IMG/VR virus record: IMGVR_UViG_3300013212_000040
Coordinates: 1 to 37,973 of that record
DNA length: 37,973 nt
DNA from: a virus
Strand: one strand, 5' to 3'
In this document: positions 29,163 through 34,751 of the stretch, one piece after another
How the letters are laid out: the number at the start of each line of letters is the position of its first letter
How positions within the stretch are numbered: position 1 is the first letter of the stretch
Position numbers and translations under genes: made by a program
The notes under the pieces: model-generated
What the model was told of the DNA's origin: nothing
Database searches by the model: none
Seen by the model: only the letters and a program-made list of their open reading frames with translations

Positions 29163-29398
29163 GCGCTCACCCATCGGCCGTTGACGTAGCTGCCGGCCAT
29201 GCCGCGGGCCATGAGGGGCAGGGTGTTGCCACCGCCGAATGCGTCGAGCCGCGCAGAGAGGCCGTCGAAGGGGCCGCCTTTGAGTGGGAAGGCTTTGCGA
29301 ACAAGTCGTCGCGCGGAGAGCATGCCGCGACGAAGCGGCTTCATTCGGGCGCCAACCTTGCCGGTGTAGATGACGTTGCGATTCTTTGTCCTCGGCAT
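29159..29398 (-). CDS. Small basic hypothetical protein
   Basis: This 79-aa protein begins MPRTKNRNVIYTGKVGARMK. It is Arg/Lys-rich in its first half and has FPLKGGPFDGLSARLDAFGG and NTLPLMARGMAGSYVNGRWV in the second. The strong positive charge suggests nucleic-acid contact. GAGGCG precedes the ATG at 29398, and the stop overlaps the next start. No family is recognised. Confidence 0.65.
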   Translation of the reverse strand: MPRTKNRNVIYTGKVGARMKPLRRGMLSARRLVRKAFPLKGGPFDGLSARLDAFGGGNTLPLMARGMAGSYVNGRWVSA

Positions 29399-29406
29399 GG
29401 TTCGCC

Positions 29407-29754
29407 TCACCGGATGATTTCGTCGACTGACACGCGCTTCCAGCCGGCGGCCTTCAGCATCTCGGCGCACTGGCTGGCCGAGTCGGGAATCGAGTAGGGT
29501 TTGCTGCGAGCCTTCTGCGGCCGGTGGCCGTTCATGAAGACGGTCTCATCCCACGGCTGGAGCTTCTCGTCGGACTCCATGGCCTTCTCGTGCTCGACCT
29601 TCGCTTGGGCGAGTTGCTCCGGACTGAAGCCGCTGACGGACCAGCCCATGTGCTTTTTCTCGCGCTCGTCCTTGGTTGCGGACTTCTTCTTCGCGACGTG
29701 CGATTGACGGCTTCCGATGGCGATTGGCTGGCCGTATGCGTTGACGTAGTTCAT
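29407..29754 (-). CDS. Hypothetical early protein
   Basis: This 115-aa protein begins MNYVNAYGQPIAIGSRQSHV. A Lys-rich segment (AKKKSATKDEREKKHMGW) follows, then FSPEQLAQAKVEHEKAMESD and a C-terminal helix with a Trp (CAEMLKAAGWKRVSVDEIIR). The ATG at 29754 overlaps the stop of the CII-like gene, so the two are probably translated together. No family is recognised. Confidence 0.65.
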   Translation of the reverse strand: MNYVNAYGQPIAIGSRQSHVAKKKSATKDEREKKHMGWSVSGFSPEQLAQAKVEHEKAMESDEKLQPWDETVFMNGHRPQKARSKPYSIPDSASQCAEMLKAAGWKRVSVDEIIR

Positions 29755-30119
29755 GCCATTGCTCCTTGCAGTACGCGCTTCAGCGCGGCGTTCTCTTCGC
29801 GCAGCAGGCGGTTCTGACGCTCCAGGTCGTTCTCGCGCTTGCGCATCGAGCCGAGGTCGTAGCCGCGCGCTGCGTTCATCCACAGCAGTGGGGCGTCGTT
29901 GCCGCAGTGATCCATGACAGCGATCAACTTCGGCCAGATCACGCCCTCTTGGCCAGACTCCCAGCGGGACCACTGGGCCTTGTCGAGCTTCAGCGCGCTT
30001 TGGATCTGCTTAGGCTCCAGGCCGGCGACCTTGGCGCACAAGGCGATGGCGCCGCCTAACGTGGTCTCGCGCTCAATCTCTTGCGCGGTGACTTCAGAAG
30101 GAAAACCGAGCTGGTGCAC
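29751..30119 (-). CDS. CII-like HTH transcription regulator
   Basis: This 122-aa protein has a helix-turn-helix at about residues 25-60 (AIALCAKVAGLEPKQIQSAL, DKAQWSRWESGQEGVIWPKL) and a C-terminal leucine-zipper-like coiled coil (MRKRENDLERQNRLLREENA ending VLQGAMA). The HTH resembles Cro/CI-type XRE folds, while the place after Cro and before the replication genes is that of lambda cII; the exact role is inferred. The GTG at 30119 was chosen because GGGAGAGG lies just upstream and the protein reads sensibly from there. Confidence 0.72.
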   Translation of the reverse strand: MHQLGFPSEVTAQEIERETTLGGAIALCAKVAGLEPKQIQSALKLDKAQWSRWESGQEGVIWPKLIAVMDHCGNDAPLLWMNAARGYDLGSMRKRENDLERQNRLLREENAALKRVLQGAMA

Positions 30120-30132
30120 AACCTCTCCCAAA

Positions 30133-30519
30133 TCAGTTGAGTGGCGTTGAGTGGCTCGGTCGGCCAAAAATTTTTGGCATGGACACAAGCAACGCACACG
30201 AATGGGCCGCCGCCAAGCTGGCGTGGCTGCTGGCCCGGATCGCCCGCGACTTCGAGGCCGCCGCTGCGGCACTGAAGGGGCGGAAGTGAGAGCGGGTTGG
30301 CACATTGGTCAGGGGCCCGCTGGCTTGCCCTGCAATGCATCCCGTTGGTCCAGCGTCCGAGGAGTCACCGTGGTGTGCGGCGGATGGCTGGCGGGCCCCA
30401 TGTGCCATGGGGTTGTTGAAGAAGAAGCCCCGGGCCGAAGCCCGAGGCAAACCCTGCGCGCCGTTCATGCCCTGGTGTTCAGCGGGGCCGGTCGCGAGGG
30501 AGGGAGGGATCTGGCGCAT
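30133..30519 (-). ncRNA. Ash/C4-like region of uncertain coding status
   Basis: The stretch between the gene at 30523 and the CII-like gene has no typical gene. On the minus strand a frame reads LPRASARGFFFNNPMAHGAR and later GQASGPLTNVPTR and HFRPFSAAAA. From memory this is like the Ash/Icd-like families of P1/P4-type immunity regions, where conservation often reflects the C4 antisense RNA. The hairpin at 30427-30448 folds fully only on this strand, with a UUCG loop, and is followed by TTCTTCTTC. It could be a regulatory RNA, a transcript attenuator or a peptide gene. Confidence 0.4.
30163..30289 (+). other. Palindrome and possible 36-aa plus-strand ORF
   Basis: A perfect palindrome CCAAAAATTTTTGG (30163-30176) is followed directly by an ATG at 30179 opening MDTSNAHEWAAAKLAWLLAR, then IARDFEAAAAALKGRK, stop at 30289. 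The peptide would be one amphipathic helix. No ribosome binding site is present, and the frame lies opposite the Ash/C4-like reading. The palindrome may be an operator or RNA element upstream of the CII-like gene. Treat the ORF as unproven. Confidence 0.3.
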
Positions 30520-30522
30520 GGC

Positions 30523-30831
30523 TTAGCCGACAACGCCGTCAGGCATGTGCAATTCGAAGCGGGCCTCAAACTCGGCCGCCTCCAGAACTTCAAAGCGGCC
30601 CTGCTCGTCCTTCAAGACCCACTGACCAAGCTCAACGCCACGACTGAAGACGCCTATCGCACTGGTAGGGAGCAAAGCGCGCGACGTGTACACCTCTCGG
30701 CGTTCAGGGTGGTAGTGGCCGCTGATGCTGATGCCAAATGGGACGGGCACGCGATCAAACAGCCATGCATCACGGACTTCGGCCGTGTACTGGAATGCCT
30801 CCACAAACTGAGGCTTAGTGCGATAGAGCAT
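30523..30831 (-). CDS. Small conserved phage protein downstream of Cro
   Basis: This 102-aa protein begins MLYRTKPQFVEAFQYTAEVR and ends with a LGQWVLKDEQGRFEVLEAAE and FEARFEL segment. It matches a common phage pattern with a start like M.YR.KP..VEA.Q and an end like G.W......G.F......F...FE. Proteins of that form have no known function. The ATG lies three bases after the Cro stop, so it belongs to the early leftward transcript. Confidence 0.72.
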   Translation of the reverse strand: MLYRTKPQFVEAFQYTAEVRDAWLFDRVPVPFGISISGHYHPERREVYTSRALLPTSAIGVFSRGVELGQWVLKDEQGRFEVLEAAEFEARFELHMPDGVVG

Positions 30832-30834
30832 TTC

Positions 30835-31104
30835 TCAGGCCTCCACCGCCACAGCCTTGCGGCGGGCGCGCTTGGGGGCGGGGAGGTCGGGCCAGATCAG
30901 CCAGTAGTCATCCGGCCGCAGATCAGCGCGGGTGACCTTGCCGGCCGTGGCTCGCTCGATGCGGACGCACAAGTCAGCACTCGGAACACGGCCATCCTGG
31001 CGCGCAGCAAGTTGCGACAGGTAGACCCGCGAGACGCCGAGCTGGACGGCAAACGCGGTGACGGTGGGCGAGTCCGTGGAATCGAGCCAGTCGCGGAGTT
31101 TCAT
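30835..31104 (-). CDS. Cro-like repressor, YdaS-type HTH
   Basis: This 89-aa protein begins MKLRDWLDSTDSPTVTAFAV. The HTH follows (AVQLGVSRVYLSQLAARQDG), then RVPSADLCVRIERATAGKVT, RADLRPDDYWLIWPDLP and a basic tail. This is the YdaS/Cro-like family used as Cro by many lambda-like prophages. The ATG at 31104 is directly next to the first operator (31108-31124). ATGs at 31122 and 31146 would put operators inside the gene. There is no clear ribosome binding site, so the mRNA may have a very short leader. Confidence 0.85.
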   Translation of the reverse strand: MKLRDWLDSTDSPTVTAFAVQLGVSRVYLSQLAARQDGRVPSADLCVRIERATAGKVTRADLRPDDYWLIWPDLPAPKRARRKAVAVEA

Positions 31105-31107
31105 GCC

Positions 31108-31172
31108 GTATGAAGTTTGCATACCATGTGCCGGAGCGTACTGCATACCGGCCGCGTATGCAAGCGGGATAC
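31108..31172. promoter_or_regulatory. OR-like operator cluster between cro and cI
   Basis: Three 17-bp sites are centred at 31116, 31140 and 31164, exactly 24 bp apart. The form is GTATGC-N5-GCATAC. The sites are GTATGAAGTTTGCATAC (31108-31124), a half-site with a right arm GCATAC (31132-31148), and GTATGCAAGCGGGATAC (31156-31172). They fill the 77 bp between the divergent repressor genes, so both promoters must lie within them. A TTGCAT -35-like box for leftward transcription lies at 31163-31158; the -10 boxes are not clear. Confidence 0.83.
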
Positions 31173-31181
31173 GCTGGATCA

Positions 31182-31775
31182 GTGAAGATTTCTTTGCCCA
31201 TCCAGCTGCGCCGCCAGCAAAACGTGCAGCTGCTGATCTCCGAGGTCGGCGGCGTGGCCAACCTATCGCGCCTGGTTGGCTCACCTAGGCCACACCTCAG
31301 CGCCATCGCCAGTGGCGCCAAGCCGTGCGGCAACAAGCTGGCAGCCAAGATCGAGGAAAGGCTGGACAAGGATCCGGGCTGGCTTGACGAAGAGCATCGC
31401 CAGGGCCTGCCCGATGCGCACCAACCAGGCATGGCTCACGTCGTGAGCTACCCGAGAATCGAGACTCCTCCCATAACGCAATGGGAGGTGGTGGTGAGCT
31501 TGGAGAAGATGCCGGCGATCCCGGCTGACTTGATGGTCGAGGCGCCCGACGACGCACTGAAGGCGGCGGGCCTTGGCAAGGGGCAATTGATCTGGTTCAG
31601 GGCCGCCAGCGCGGCGCAACCCGCAAACGTGGTGCTGATCGAAGCCGAGGGGCGGCGTTACATTCGGCGCTACACCGAGGACGGCACTGCTGCGCCGCTG
31701 GACTCGGCTTACAAGACGTTCACCGACTTCCGAGTGGTGGCTGTCATGTTCATGCGACCTGGCAGCAGCGTCTAG
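31182..31775 (+). CDS. CI-type prophage repressor
   Basis: This 197-aa protein from GTG at 31182 begins VKISLPIQLRRQQNVQLLIS. The N-terminal HTH (VGGVANLSRLVGSPRPHLSA, IASGAKPCGNKLAAKIEERL) is of the type common in betaproteobacterial prophage repressors. The C-terminal half (WEVVVSLEKMPAIPADLMVE, APDDALKAAGLGKGQLIWF, RRYIRRYTEDG) resembles an S24/LexA-like domain, but Ala stands where DSM would have the catalytic Ser and Arg where the Lys is expected. Self-cleavage is therefore doubtful. It keeps the prophage silent by binding the two operator clusters. The start lies just beyond the last OR-like site; an upstream in-frame ATG at 31110 lies inside the operators. Confidence 0.83.
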   Translation: MKISLPIQLRRQQNVQLLISEVGGVANLSRLVGSPRPHLSAIASGAKPCGNKLAAKIEERLDKDPGWLDEEHRQGLPDAHQPGMAHVVSYPRIETPPITQWEVVVSLEKMPAIPADLMVEAPDDALKAAGLGKGQLIWFRAASAAQPANVVLIEAEGRRYIRRYTEDGTAAPLDSAYKTFTDFRVVAVMFMRPGSSV

Positions 31776-31799
31776 GCTGCCAATTCCTGGAGGGTCTAC

Positions 31800-32174
31800 A
31801 TGCTCCGCATCGCGTTAGCAGCGTTGCTGCTTGCAGCCACTGGGGCGGCCATCTCGGCGCCGAGCAAGCTCAACGACATAGAGTTCGCCAAATGGGCCAA
31901 GGCGCAGCTAGAGCGCCCGCTGAAAGACCCCGGCAGCGTGCAGTACCGTGACACCCACGTCTTCCGTGAGCTGGAGGGCCGCGGTCGCTACCTGTGCGGC
32001 GAGATCAACCCGAAGAACTCATACGGTGCCTACGTTGGCTTCCAGCGCTTCTGGGTCGGCGAGGACGGGGACATTCGATTCATGGGCGACGGCGATGGGG
32101 AGTATTCGCCCAGCCTCTTTGGCGCGCTGGCCTTGGCCAAGTGCGCCAACAGGTTGCGCACCATCAACAAGTGA
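31800..32174 (+). CDS. Secreted protein expressed from the lysogen
   Basis: This 124-aa protein begins with a signal peptide (MLRIALAALLLAATGAAISA, cleavage likely after AISA). The mature part has KWAKAQLERPLKDPGSVQYR, then LCGEINPKNSYGAYVGFQRF and two cysteines. The KDPxSxxYR...CGExNxKNSYGxYxGFxxF pattern recurs in small envelope proteins of proteobacteria with no settled function. GGAGGG lies five bases before the ATG. It follows CI by 25 bp on the same strand, so it should be made in the lysogen. Superinfection exclusion or lysogenic conversion is inferred. Confidence 0.75.
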   Translation: MLRIALAALLLAATGAAISAPSKLNDIEFAKWAKAQLERPLKDPGSVQYRDTHVFRELEGRGRYLCGEINPKNSYGAYVGFQRFWVGEDGDIRFMGDGDGEYSPSLFGALALAKCANRLRTINK

Positions 32175-32211
32175 CACGCGCCGGCCGCGCTGGGCGCTGA
32201 GGGAGAGACCA

Positions 32212-32463
32212 ATGCTTGTTTACCTCAACATCACATCCCCAAGCGAGATGTTCATGCGGGTCGTTTGGCCAGAAGGCGTGCCGTACCCATCCATAGGCGA
32301 TCAAGTGATGTTCAAACAACACGAGATCGTGTGGTTCTTCAAGGTCGAAGAGCGAGTCCTCAGTCTTGGCTTTGACCCGTTGACGAATCAGCCTTCGGCC
32401 AGCGTACATCTACAAGTTGACGCGCCAGCTCCATCGGGATGGTCCCCAGAGCGCCTTTGCTGA
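32212..32463 (+). CDS. Hypothetical protein in the cI operon
   Basis: This 83-aa protein begins MLVYLNITSPSEMFMRVVWP. It has SIGDQVMFKQHEIVWFFKVE, and its pattern of alternating residues suggests a small beta-barrel. GGGAGAG precedes the ATG at good spacing. It is the third plus-strand gene after CI, and its 3' end overlaps by 104 bases the 3' end of the opposing gene at 32360-32860. No family is recognised. Confidence 0.6.
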   Translation: MLVYLNITSPSEMFMRVVWPEGVPYPSIGDQVMFKQHEIVWFFKVEERVLSLGFDPLTNQPSASVHLQVDAPAPSGWSPERLC

Positions 32464-32860
32464 CGACCCAGCCGCTAGTGAACCCGCAAGGGGTCTCCAA
32501 GAGAACGAGTGCCCGAGTGTTCTGGCCCGCTGGAAAGCCGAAGTTGATGGCGCCAGTATCGTCGGTGGTGTAAGTAATTCGTCCATCTTGGTTGGTATGC
32601 GACGCCTCTTCCAGGATTGACTGCCTCACATCAAGCTCGCACTGATCGAGACGCCTGACAAGGTCGAACTCTTGCAGCTGGGTTGTGATCATCCCGTTGA
32701 CCCATGAGGGAACAGTGTGCGTCACCTGCAAGAGCGCAAGTGGCCCCGATAGATCGAGCTTCACATCAACCACCGTCTTCGGTGAGACGTTGATGGCCTT
32801 GAGGATTGCAAGCGCGATGCTTCTGCTGGTGGACACGTTGCGATCTTCTTCCTGACTCAT
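32360..32860 (-). CDS. Leftward gene between OL-like operators and cI operon
   Basis: This 166-aa protein begins MSQEEDRNVSTSRSIALAIL. It has VDVKLDLSGPLALLQVTHTV, LVRRLDQCELDVRQSILEEA and, near the end, CGFTSGWVVSKGALGTIPME. No family is recognised. It runs against the cI operon. On its strand TTGCAT (32958-32953), an 18-bp spacer and TAGTAT (32934-32929) form a fair promoter overlapping the OL-like operators, so CI may control it. Its expression would yield RNA antisense to the end of the cI operon. A plus-strand terminator lies in its leader. Confidence 0.62.
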   Translation of the reverse strand: MSQEEDRNVSTSRSIALAILKAINVSPKTVVDVKLDLSGPLALLQVTHTVPSWVNGMITTQLQEFDLVRRLDQCELDVRQSILEEASHTNQDGRITYTTDDTGAINFGFPAGQNTRALVLLETPCGFTSGWVVSKGALGTIPMELARQLVDVRWPKADSSTGQSQD

Positions 32861-32893
32861 CTCTGAACCCTTCCGGCCTCTCGGCCACTGTGA

Positions 32894-32916
32894 GCCCGCA
32901 CCGTGCGGGCTTTTTT
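32894..32916 (+). terminator. Intrinsic terminator of the cI operon
   Basis: GCCCGCA (32894-32900) pairs perfectly with TGCGGGC (32904-32910) around CCG and is followed by TTTTTT (32911-32916). It ends plus-strand transcripts coming from CI before the OL-like region. Confidence 0.85.
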
Positions 32917-32926
32917 GCGGGCGTTC

Positions 32927-32991
32927 GCATACTAGGTAGTTTCCCTTGTAGTATGCAATTCGCTTGCATTGAGCGTATGCGTGTAGCATAC
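32927..32991. promoter_or_regulatory. OL-like operators with divergent promoters
   Basis: The 17-bp sites at 32951-32967 (left arm GTATGC, right arm GCTTGC) and 32975-32991 (GTATGCGTGTAGCATAC, a perfect palindrome) are centred 24 bp apart, the same spacing and arm sequence as the sites at 31108-31172. A degenerate GCATAC lies at 32927-32932. Rightward, TTGCAT (32964-32969), 17 bp and CATACT (32987-32992) form a PL-like promoter. Leftward, TTGCAT and TAGTAT form a second one. All boxes overlap operator arms. Confidence 0.8.
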
Positions 32992-33041
32992 TCCATCTCA
33001 AGCCACCAAGACAACCGCGGTGCGGGGTGGCTGGAGGACAG

Positions 33042-33407
33042 ATGAGCTGCATCAGCGATGTAGTTGCCCAGGCCGAGGACGCAACCGCCGGCCGCCGCGC
33101 GACCCTGCTGCTCAAGCTGCAGGATGCCCAGCGCGACCTGGCCCGCCTGACGGCCAGCCGCAATGCAGCCCTTGAGCGGGCCACTGCCTGCCGCGCCCTG
33201 GCTGCAGAGACCGAGAACTACCACCGCCGTATCGAGCACAACGCCGCCTCTGTGCGCCACCTGCTCAGCGCTGAGGCCGACTGGAATGCGATCTGGGAGC
33301 TGACGCAGACCATCGGCAGCATCGAGCGTGCTCTGAACGCCGGCCGCGTGGTGCTCAGCGCTGAGGTCTGCGCTGCTGTCGACGACACGATGAGGGCCGC
33401 AGCATGA
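33042..33407 (+). CDS. Coiled-coil protein, first gene of the PL-like operon
   Basis: This 121-aa protein begins MSCISDVVAQAEDATAGRRA and is mainly helical (LLLKLQDAQRDLARLTASRN, then CRALAAETENYHRRIEHNAA), so a coiled coil is likely. A strong GGAGG lies just before the ATG at 33042. It is the first gene after the OL-like operators, the place of N or Ea/kil-type genes in other phages, but it lacks the Arg-rich motif of N. The stop overlaps the next start (ATGA). No family is recognised. Confidence 0.68.
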   Translation: MSCISDVVAQAEDATAGRRATLLLKLQDAQRDLARLTASRNAALERATACRALAAETENYHRRIEHNAASVRHLLSAEADWNAIWELTQTIGSIERALNAGRVVLSAEVCAAVDDTMRAAA

Positions 33408-33601
33408 GCGCAACGCTTGTTGTCAGCGGGATCTTGCTGTCGATCGCATCGGGTGTTTGCGCTGCGTTCTACGGCCTTGCAGCGGCAAACGCTGAGGTTC
33501 GATCTGAGCGCATGGCTTGGATCTGCGCGGCGATGTGGGCTTTCTCATGCGCCATCCAGATGGTGATCTCAACTGCACGCCTTGCCGGAGCTGCAGCATG
33601 A
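33404..33601 (+). CDS. Small membrane protein, two TM segments
   Basis: This 65-aa protein has hydrophobic segments at about residues 4-27 (LVVSGILLSIASGVCAAFYG) and 38-56 (AWICAAMWAFSCAIQMVIST) with a short charged loop (EVRSERM) between them. Both ends overlap neighbours by ATGA. As an early gene repressed in the lysogen it could alter the host envelope at infection; that is inference. Confidence 0.68.
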   Translation: MSATLVVSGILLSIASGVCAAFYGLAAANAEVRSERMAWICAAMWAFSCAIQMVISTARLAGAAA

Positions 33602-33894
33602 CCGCCCACCGCGCCCTGCCCCTCTCCATCGTCGAGGCCCGCAACCGCGAGCAGCGCACCGCCTGGACCGGCTGCACGCAGAACTGCCGCCAGGGCCGTG
33701 ACTGCACCTGCGCGCCGGCCGCGGCTCCCGCTGAGATGGCCGTCTACGACCCGAGCGACGACGACCGCAAGCCCCCGATGACTGGCGCTGAGGCCGTGCT
33801 GCTGGTGGTCATCGTGATCCTCTCCAGCTGCATGTCCGCCTGGGTGCTGTGCACCTTTGCCGCCCACATCAAGAACGCGCTGGGGCTGCCATGA
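33598..33894 (+). CDS. Cys-rich protein with C-terminal membrane anchor
   Basis: This 98-aa protein has an N-terminal basic region (SIVEARNREQRTAWTG) followed by four closely spaced cysteines (CTQNCRQGRDCTC, about 26-38), an acidic segment (YDPSDDDRKPPMTGAE) and one C-terminal membrane segment (AVLLVVIVILSSCMSAWVLC). The cysteines could bind a metal on the cytoplasmic side. ATGA overlaps exist at both ends. Similar small proteins are common in early operons of betaproteobacterial phages, with no known role. Confidence 0.68.
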   Translation: MTAHRALPLSIVEARNREQRTAWTGCTQNCRQGRDCTCAPAAAPAEMAVYDPSDDDRKPPMTGAEAVLLVVIVILSSCMSAWVLCTFAAHIKNALGLP

Positions 33895-34004
33895 AGCTCG
33901 ACCACATCGCCGAGCGCGGCCTCTCCGAACTGTCTGCGGGCGCTGCCCTGCTGGCCTCTCTCTTCCTGGTCGGCGCCCTGGTCGCGCCGTTCCTGCTCCT
34001 TTGA
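33891..34004 (+). CDS. 37-aa single-span membrane peptide
   Basis: The ATG at 33891 overlaps the stop of the previous gene, and the frame reads MKLDHIAERGLSELSAGAAL and then a membrane segment LASLFLVGALVAPFLLL to a TGA at 34002-34004. The hydrophobic end covers about 20 residues. It is the fourth coupled gene in the PL-like operon, and the annealing protein starts five bases later. It is too short for most gene finders. Confidence 0.6.
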   Translation: MKLDHIAERGLSELSAGAALLASLFLVGALVAPFLLL

Positions 34005-34008
34005 CCTC

Positions 34009-34743
34009 ATGACCACCACGCAAAACACCGCTCTCGAAAAGCTGCGCGAGGAAGTACCCGACAACCTCATCAGCAAGCTGCCCAAGGGCACCAAGGCACA
34101 GAACGAGTGCCCCAACGATCAGAAGATCAACTGCAACGTGTGCGGCGGCTGGCACCACAAGAACGTGCGGCACGTCGATTATGTCGGCCACGCCGCAACG
34201 ACCCACCGGCTGCTGGATGCCGACATCCATTGGAACTGGGAGCCGCTGGCGCTGACCGAGCAAGGCCTGCCCCTCTTCGACGCGAATGGCGGCCTGTGGA
34301 TTCGCCTGACGGTCGGCGGCCAGACCCGCCTGGGCTACGGCAACGCCGACAAGAAGGCCGGCGACGCCGGGGCACGCGAGAAGGAAGTCATCGGCGACGC
34401 GATCCGAAACGCGGCCATGCGCTTTGGCTTTGCCCTGGCCCTGTGGAGCAAGGCCGACCTGCACGCCGGCAGCGACCGCGACCAGTGGTATTTCAAGCAC
34501 GTCGACGCCATCCGCGCCGCCAAGAACGTCGGCGAGCTCAGGGCCGTAACTCAGGCAGCCATTGCCGAGGCCAAGGAGCGCGGCGACCAGGAGGCAGAGG
34601 ACGACTTCCTGATCGAGCAGGCCGACAAGATGGCCCGCGCCAAGCGGAAGGACCCGCCTGCCGCTGGCACGACCGCATCGCCTCCGGCCGCAGCCACCAA
34701 CGACAAGCCCGCCCCGCTCGACTCCGACGACATCCCCTACTGA
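34009..34743 (+). CDS. Rad52/Sak-like single-strand annealing protein
   Basis: This 244-aa protein has the Rad52/Sak-type core: HVDYVGHAATTHRLLDADIH, GLPLFDANGGLWIRLTVGGQ, GYGNADKKAGDAGAREKEVI and GDAIRNAAMRFGFALALWSK. Such proteins bind single-stranded DNA and anneal complementary strands in phage recombination and replication. A disordered Ala/Pro linker leads to an acidic end, LDSDDIPY, which closely resembles the C-terminal tip of bacterial SSB (DDDIPF). This tip may recruit the host proteins that normally bind SSB. No partner exonuclease is visible in the window. Confidence 0.83.
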   Translation: MTTTQNTALEKLREEVPDNLISKLPKGTKAQNECPNDQKINCNVCGGWHHKNVRHVDYVGHAATTHRLLDADIHWNWEPLALTEQGLPLFDANGGLWIRLTVGGQTRLGYGNADKKAGDAGAREKEVIGDAIRNAAMRFGFALALWSKADLHAGSDRDQWYFKHVDAIRAAKNVGELRAVTQAAIAEAKERGDQEAEDDFLIEQADKMARAKRKDPPAAGTTASPPAAATNDKPAPLDSDDIPY

Positions 34744-34751
34744 GGAACCCC

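Noticed and set aside
30523-31104. YdaS/YdaT-type toxin-antitoxin pair
   Set aside because: The YdaS-like protein sits in the Cro position with operators and a divergent repressor, and its neighbour does not look like a YdaT toxin. A Cro role explains the data better.
32966-33184. N-terminal extension of the leftward gene upstream of 32860
   Set aside because: It would read through the plus-strand terminator, the OL-like operators and the first gene of the rightward operon. The ATG at 32860 begins a sensible protein.
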